Shown: positions 1 through 3,141 of the stretch, one piece after another
How the letters are laid out: every line of letters begins with the position of its first letter
Position numbering within the stretch: the stretch's first letter is position 1
From: Candidatus Woesearchaeota archaeon
GTDB lineage: Archaea > Nanobdellota > Nanobdellia > Woesearchaeales > WJKV01
Assembly: GCA_019323495.1 (NCBI GenBank)
Contig: JAHWHE010000024.1
Coordinates: 1 to 6,105 of the forward strand
Reading direction: 5' to 3'
Length of the DNA: 6,105 nt
The notes under the pieces: model-generated
The model's input: only the letters and a program-made list of their open reading frames with translations
The model's database searches: none
What the model was told of the DNA's origin: nothing
Translations under genes and position numbers: made by a program

Positions 1-252
1 CATTGTTCTCCACATTTCAGGATCAAGATCTTCAATAATTTCTCTTACTTCACCAACCACAGTATCTATTGTTTCTCTATAAGCTTTATACAGGGTGACA
101 ACGAAATCTTGAATATACTTTTTCTCACGCATTCCGCGCAAAGAAGGATAGTGCTCTAATATTGCATTCATCAACGGCAGCCTGTCGCTTTCAAAGAAAA
201 AGTAAGCGAATTTATCTGCATCAAGATCCCTGTTCTTTTCTACTATCAGCAT
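1..252 (-). CDS. Hypothetical protein, N-terminal part (runs off left edge)
   Basis: An open frame of 84 codons reads leftward from ATG at 252 and is still open at base 1, so the C-terminus lies outside the window. The protein begins MLIVEKNRDLDADKF and continues as a mixed charged/aromatic sequence that looks helical (for example YIQDFVVTLYKAY, then a VVGEVREIIEDL helix). An in-frame TGA two codons upstream (256-258) fixes the ATG at 252 as the start. A TATA-like element (TTTTTAA on the minus strand, 275-281) is centred 26 nt upstream, which predicts a leaderless transcript. It is divergent from the gene at 324 across a 71-nt spacer. I do not recognise the family, and no catalytic motif, signal peptide or membrane segment is visible in this portion. 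That the frame is coding is supported by its length, its promoter and its protein-like composition. Confidence 0.72.
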   Translation of the reverse strand, partial: MLIVEKNRDLDADKFAYFFFESDRLPLMNAILEHYPSLRGMREKKYIQDFVVTLYKAYRETIDTVVGEVREIIEDLDPEMWRTM

Positions 253-274
253 ACATCATGCAATATAACTTGAC

Positions 275-286
275 TTAAAAAGCTTA
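275..286 (-). promoter_or_regulatory. TATA/BRE-like promoter of the leftmost minus-strand gene
   Basis: Minus-strand reading TAAGCTTTTTAA. The TTTTTAA part is centred about 26 nt before the ATG at 252, the usual archaeal TATA-to-start-site distance, so transcription would begin at or next to the start codon. The purine-containing TAAGC just upstream could act as the TFB recognition element. The same 12-mer occurs at 1608-1619. Assignment is by spacing and base composition only. Confidence 0.55.
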
Positions 287-294
287 CCACAAAT

Positions 295-304
295 CATATA
301 AAAA
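295..304 (+). promoter_or_regulatory. TATA box of the 301-aa gene
   Basis: The sequence CATATAAAAA is centred about 24 nt before the ATG at 324 and preceded by the A-rich ACAAAT. The spacing implies transcription starting at the ATG itself, so a leaderless mRNA. In agreement, no Shine-Dalgarno sequence precedes the start. Confidence 0.6.
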
Positions 305-323
305 ACTTAATTTTTAGAACAGC

Positions 324-1229
324 ATGCCTATCAACAAATACGTTTGTCCTGCTTTTGAGGAAGAGATTGAACCAGAACAGCTCATACAGCGGATTCTAGA
401 TTCCCATCATAAAGTTATTTCAGAAGAAAAATTCTTTAGGAAGCTAAAGAATTTGACTAAAAAATCGCCAATCTACGTAATTGAAATGGTAGGTGGCAGA
501 GTCGAAGGAAGGATAGACACAGAAGCAGAGAAATTCCGTCCTGACAAGAGCGATGCTTGCATTTACAAGAACGATCTTTCACTATTAATAGATTTTCACA
601 GAAAAGCCAAAACAGAAAGAGAATTTTTTAGGAAACTATTGCAGCTCATTAATGAAGCTCCATTCAATGTCGCGCTTGTAGATGGTGTTGCCAAGGGCAC
701 ACCTATGGCGCCTGATGGCTACATCGGCAAGCACAGCCCGCGATGGGCACCGATTGAAATGAAGTCTTACATGCTAGTTCCTTATATAGATGGAGTAAAT
801 GCAGTTACCCCGTTGTTATCTGTTGAGCAAAGTCTCTTTAACTATACTGGAGAAGATCCAGAACAAGTGCAGTTCCACATAAGAAAGTTCTTGAGAAGGG
901 GCAGAAAACAAGAATTTGCAATTGTCTTGACAAGAGAAAACTGCAAAGACCTAGGCGAACTAAAGAGAAAGATAGAAACAGATCCTGCAACAGCACTTGA
1001 ATCTGTAATCAATCTAGGAAGTTTCACACCTGTCGACATCTCAGGCTATCCTTCTGGTCCTATCAAAGAAATGAGGGAAAGAATCAATAGGTTCATTGAG
1101 GAATCAGATAAATTCATGAATATTGGCTGCTGGGCAGAAGTTGATTTCTATGGCGACATCTGGACGCACAATAGAATAGATGATTATTTTGAAGAATATT
1201 ATAGAAGAGGAAAGATAGAATTTGTTTAA
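324..1229 (+). CDS. Orphan protein with internal duplication and possible PD-(D/E)xK nuclease motif
   Basis: This 301-aa soluble protein has no signal peptide or membrane segment, and I do not recognise its family. Two features stand out. First, residues 34-57 and 98-121 align without gaps (offset 64), sharing E, FFRKL, L, P, V and G, so the N-terminal half contains a duplicated helix-strand unit. Second, the second copy runs into P130-D131 followed 14 residues later by E145-M-K147 (PIEMKS), with Q169 and Y174 downstream. This spacing resembles the PD-(D/E)xK nuclease core, where Asp, Glu and Lys bind metal and catalyse cleavage. The first copy lacks this motif. The C-terminal third is charged and helical, rich in aromatic residues near the end (DDYFEEYYRR). 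The ATG is supported by a TATA box about 24 nt upstream. The gene converges on the zinc-ribbon gene with a 6-nt gap. Nuclease activity is an inference from a short motif and could be chance. Confidence 0.85.
   Translation: MPINKYVCPAFEEEIEPEQLIQRILDSHHKVISEEKFFRKLKNLTKKSPIYVIEMVGGRVEGRIDTEAEKFRPDKSDACIYKNDLSLLIDFHRKAKTEREFFRKLLQLINEAPFNVALVDGVAKGTPMAPDGYIGKHSPRWAPIEMKSYMLVPYIDGVNAVTPLLSVEQSLFNYTGEDPEQVQFHIRKFLRRGRKQEFAIVLTRENCKDLGELKRKIETDPATALESVINLGSFTPVDISGYPSGPIKEMRERINRFIEESDKFMNIGCWAEVDFYGDIWTHNRIDDYFEEYYRRGKIEFV
423..686 (+). repeat. Intragenic duplication (two 72-nt units, 192 nt apart)
   Basis: Units at 423-494 and 615-686 encode residues 34-57 and 98-121 of the 301-aa protein. Ten of 24 positions are identical, including the run FFRKL and the later P, V and G. 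DNA resemblance is clearest in the GAATT(C/T)TTTAGGAA(G/A)CTA stretch. The exact in-frame 64-codon offset indicates an old tandem duplication inside the gene rather than a mobile repeat. Confidence 0.6.
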
Positions 1230-1235
1230 TTCATG

Positions 1236-1580
1236 TCAGTTCATAAAAGAATGATCCGGTGCAGGATATCCGTTCAAGCACGGAGTGCATATTCTACGGC
1301 CGTCTTTGCTTCCGCGAGGGATATTCGCATCATGTACAGGCTGAACCCAATATATTCTATAGCAGGCATTGCAGATCGTAATGCCGTGATGTACTCTTGG
1401 CGCTTTCTCTGGATCGAACTCTCTTGTAGCCCATACTTTGATATCATTTCTTTCTACCTTTTCAATAATTTCTGCCAGATTTTCAGAAGAAATCACAGCT
1501 GATTCACACTTGCCAGATTCGACTATTTTTCTAATAGCTTCTCCATTGAAATATTGTAGTGTATAATCCTCGGGAACCAT
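1236..1580 (-). CDS. Small zinc-ribbon-like protein
   Basis: This 114-aa protein has a helical N-terminal half (residues 10-50, including AIRKIVES and LAEIIEKVE). Its C-terminal half has two cysteine knuckles, C70-x2-C73 and C98-x2-C101, separated by 24 residues and preceded by H64-H65. This is the pattern of a single zinc ribbon, and aromatic/basic residues between the knuckles (YRIYW, RGSKDGRR) could contact nucleic acid or a protein partner. No enzyme family is recognised. The gene follows the kinase by 36 nt on the same strand, so read-through is likely, but it also has a TATA-like box (1608-1619) about 31 nt upstream of the ATG. It ends 6 nt from the convergent 301-aa gene. A plus-strand open frame opposite it (1233-1502) is less credible. 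The zinc-binding role is inferred from cysteine spacing. Confidence 0.8.
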   Translation of the reverse strand: MVPEDYTLQYFNGEAIRKIVESGKCESAVISSENLAEIIEKVERNDIKVWATREFDPEKAPRVHHGITICNACYRIYWVQPVHDANIPRGSKDGRRICTPCLNGYPAPDHSFMN

Positions 1581-1607
1581 TTTTCAACAGCATTAGATCC
1601 GGGTCAA

Positions 1608-1619
1608 TTAAAAAGCTTA
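1608..1619 (-). promoter_or_regulatory. TATA/BRE-like promoter of the zinc-ribbon gene, overlapping the kinase stop codon
   Basis: Minus-strand reading TAAGCTTTTTAA, identical over 12 nt to the element at 275-286. Its first three bases are the TAA stop of the kinase gene. The T-rich core is centred about 31 nt before the ATG at 1580, predicting a leader of only a few bases. It could allow the small gene to be expressed apart from the kinase. Confidence 0.5.
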
Positions 1620-2339
1620 TGCGTCCCACTCAAGGATCTCTATATACTCTCTCAGTTTTCCAGCTGTCTTGAACTTCTGTAGAATTAGCGATCTTTTCTG
1701 TCCGCAGATTATGTCTTTTATTGCAGGAGGCAGATTGTGATAGTGTTTTTTCCCGCCCAGGACTTCATAGAAAATATGTATCAGCTCAACAACATCGTCA
1801 TGTATCTTTTCTGCGCTGGCGCCGCCCCAATGATACAGATCGAGCAGTTTCAGATCAAACCTAAGGCCTGATCTCTGAACAATGATATTGTCTGTGTGAA
1901 GATCTCCATGATATTCCTTCAACCTATGTATGTCTTCTATTCCTTTTGCCAGCGAATGCAGTAGATGCAGAGCAGCAAACGGATTAAGCCTTTTGCCAGG
2001 CTGCCTTTTCAGGAACTCGCTCAGTAGCTCGCCCTCGACAAACTCTGACAAAAGAAAGACAATAGGTGCTCCTTCTATATACAGCGTGTCCTGCGCATAA
2101 TACTGGATGACAATGCTGCAGTTCCTTAATTTATGCAGTTTCTTTGCATAGAACTTGCTTGCTCTTCCCCTGACATTTCTGTGGGGATAGAAGAACTTGG
2201 CTGTCTTCTCGATGCCCGTCTCTATCTCCTTGATAAGATAGACCTCTCCTTCCCATCCTTTTCCAAGAAGCTCTAGTATCTCGTATTTGCCATAAATCAC
2301 TTCGCCAGGCTCAAAACCGAATGACTCAATCTTCTTCAT
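1617..2339 (-). CDS. Eukaryotic-type protein kinase, compact, with atypical motifs
   Basis: This 240-aa protein spans a complete minimal protein-kinase fold. Residues 18-33 (YEILELLGKGWEGEVY) form the glycine loop G26-x-G28-x2-G31-x-V33. K48 in TAKFF matches the ATP-anchoring lysine of strand 3. SEFVEGELLSEFL (98-110) is the hinge and following helix. H144-G-D146-x4-N151 is the catalytic loop (HGDLH type rather than HRD), and D167-L-Y replaces DFG. The stretch after it is very short and lacks an APE motif, then DDVVELIHIFYEVLGG (181-196) matches the long C-lobe helix. The expected product is a cytoplasmic Ser/Thr kinase or small-molecule phosphotransferase. No acidic residue occurs between E44 and D84, so the usual helix-C glutamate seems absent. 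The ATG at 2339 lies about 27 nt from a TATA box, so the mRNA is probably leaderless. The substrate cannot be told; the zinc-ribbon gene downstream is a candidate partner by position only. Confidence 0.92.
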   Translation of the reverse strand: MKKIESFGFEPGEVIYGKYEILELLGKGWEGEVYLIKEIETGIEKTAKFFYPHRNVRGRASKFYAKKLHKLRNCSIVIQYYAQDTLYIEGAPIVFLLSEFVEGELLSEFLKRQPGKRLNPFAALHLLHSLAKGIEDIHRLKEYHGDLHTDNIIVQRSGLRFDLKLLDLYHWGGASAEKIHDDVVELIHIFYEVLGGKKHYHNLPPAIKDIICGQKRSLILQKFKTAGKLREYIEILEWDA

Positions 2340-2362
2340 GCGAAAAAATCAAGGGAAGATAG

Positions 2363-2375
2363 TATAAAAGCTTTA
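2363..2375 (-). promoter_or_regulatory. TATA/BRE-like promoter of the kinase gene
   Basis: Minus-strand reading TAAAGCTTTTATA, a variant of the TAAGCTTTTTAA element used by the other two minus-strand genes on this side. The TTTTATA core (2363-2369) is centred 27 nt before the ATG at 2339, consistent with a leaderless transcript. Confidence 0.58.
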
Positions 2376-2393
2376 CTGTGCAAATGTCATAAA

Positions 2394-2401
2394 TTATATA
2401 A
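2394..2401 (+). promoter_or_regulatory. TATA box of the 209-aa gene
   Basis: TTATATAA, preceded by CATAAA as a possible BRE, is centred about 27 nt before the ATG at 2425. The spacing predicts a transcript beginning at that ATG. It lies about 30 nt from the oppositely oriented kinase promoter, so the 85-nt spacer holds two back-to-back promoters. Confidence 0.6.
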
Positions 2402-2424
2402 GAAACCCTCAATTGAATCTTGGT

Positions 2425-3054
2425 ATGAAAGAATTAAGAGTGCCAAATGACGAAGAAATGAAGAAATTGGGGAAGACGCTTCTTGAGCCTACTGAAGAGG
2501 AATTAGAATACTGGAATAATTTTTGCGATTTACATCAAAAAGTTCCAAAGGATACCTTGGTAATGGCAGGATTCTTTAAAGGCCTTTTAGAGGATGTAAG
2601 AAAAATATTCACAAATCCTGAAAAAGTATGGCTGCTGAGAAGAATAATATTTGAATATGCAAAAAGGCTTGAAAGGTACGCAACTTTCAAGATGGAAGAT
2701 GCAGATCCAAGAGTCAGATCAGACATCATGCTGACTGCCGCAGACCTATACCAGGAAGCTGACGAGCTCATAGGTTTTGCAACAGACAACACTTTCCGGC
2801 AGATGGAATCTGTCGGCGGTGCAATCCACTTCAGAAGATTAGCAGGGCTTGAAGATGAAATCAAGCAACTCGGCCTGGACACAAGGGTAGGATACCTCGT
2901 ACGAGTTGCATTTGGCGACAGTGCAGTTTATCCAATACATGCTGACGACCCTGCTCTTGCAGAATTAAGAAAGAAAACGCATCAGGTTGCAGACGGTGCT
3001 GTAAAAATTTATGTTCCTGAAGGCTTGGAAAAACGTGTTGATGATTCTTCTTAA
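2425..3054 (+). CDS. Helical orphan protein, 209 aa
   Basis: I do not recognise this family. The protein is soluble and strongly charged, begins MKELRVPNDEEMKKLGK, and looks mainly helical. Probable helices include residues 23-36, 44-62 (TLVMAGFFKGLLEDVRKIF), 66-90 (a basic/aromatic helix with LLRRIIFEYAKRLERY), 97-118 and 140-150. The C-terminal 60 residues look more strand-like (VGYLVRVAF, AVKIYVPEG). There is one cysteine (C34) and no metal-binding or catalytic motif. A TTG 12 nt upstream (2413) could extend the frame by four residues, but the TATA box at 2394-2401 would place the transcript start at about 2425, so the ATG there is preferred. It is divergent from the kinase and is followed after 87 nt by the protease, which has its own promoter. 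Function unknown. Confidence 0.85.
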   Translation: MKELRVPNDEEMKKLGKTLLEPTEEELEYWNNFCDLHQKVPKDTLVMAGFFKGLLEDVRKIFTNPEKVWLLRRIIFEYAKRLERYATFKMEDADPRVRSDIMLTAADLYQEADELIGFATDNTFRQMESVGGAIHFRRLAGLEDEIKQLGLDTRVGYLVRVAFGDSAVYPIHADDPALAELRKKTHQVADGAVKIYVPEGLEKRVDDSS

Positions 3055-3058
3055 TACC

Positions 3059-3070
3059 CTGTATTTACAG
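3059..3070. repeat. Short inverted repeat upstream of the protease promoter
   Basis: CTGTA-TT-TACAG, two perfect 5-nt arms around TT, sits just after the stop codon of the 209-aa gene and 10 nt before the TATA box of the protease gene. A two-base centre is too tight for a good RNA hairpin, so a protein-binding site is likelier than a terminator. An arm length of 5 can easily arise by chance. Confidence 0.25.
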
Positions 3071-3080
3071 AATAAACTGC

Positions 3081-3088
3081 TTTAAAAA
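3081..3088 (+). promoter_or_regulatory. TATA-like box of the secreted protease gene
   Basis: TTTAAAAA, preceded by AATAAACTGC, would start transcription near 3111 and leave a leader of about 30 nt. This fits the presence of a Shine-Dalgarno sequence here, unlike the leaderless neighbours. A weaker alternative AT-rich box lies at about 3095-3103. Confidence 0.45.
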
Positions 3089-3128
3089 ACAAAAGATTTA
3101 ATTATGACTGATTCTTGTGTATGCAGAA

Positions 3129-3134
3129 GAGGTG
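3129..3134 (+). promoter_or_regulatory. Ribosome binding site selecting the ATG at 3142
   Basis: GAGGTG matches the complement of the archaeal 16S rRNA 3' end (core GGAGGTGA) and lies 7 nt before ATG 3142. It decides between this ATG and the in-frame TTG (3115) and ATG (3121) further upstream. The chosen start also gives a clean signal peptide beginning MKK. Confidence 0.6.
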
Positions 3135-3141
3135 GTTGATT

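Noticed and set aside
842..1039. Minus-strand open frame inside the 301-aa gene
   Set aside because: Ser/Leu-rich shadow of a well-supported plus-strand gene, with no start signals.
1233..1502. Plus-strand open frame of 89 codons opposite the zinc-ribbon gene
   Set aside because: It lies wholly antisense to a gene that has paired CxxC motifs and a promoter; its own protein has no recognisable structure and no promoter or SD is seen.
324..2339. A defence island built from a nuclease-like protein, zinc ribbon and kinase
   Set aside because: The combination is suggestive, but the nuclease call is weak, the genes are on opposite strands with separate promoters, and no known defence gene is nearby.
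2413..2424. TTG start extending the 209-aa protein by four residues
   Set aside because: It lies upstream of the transcript start predicted from the TATA box, and an ATG is present at the right distance.
2535..2882. Minus-strand open frame of 115 codons inside the 209-aa gene
   Set aside because: Ser-rich composition typical of an antisense shadow; the plus-strand gene has a TATA box and a natural protein composition.
3115..3141. Upstream TTG (3115) and ATG (3121) starts for the protease
   Set aside because: They would add residues before a typical MKK signal peptide and place the GAGGTG ribosome site inside the coding sequence.
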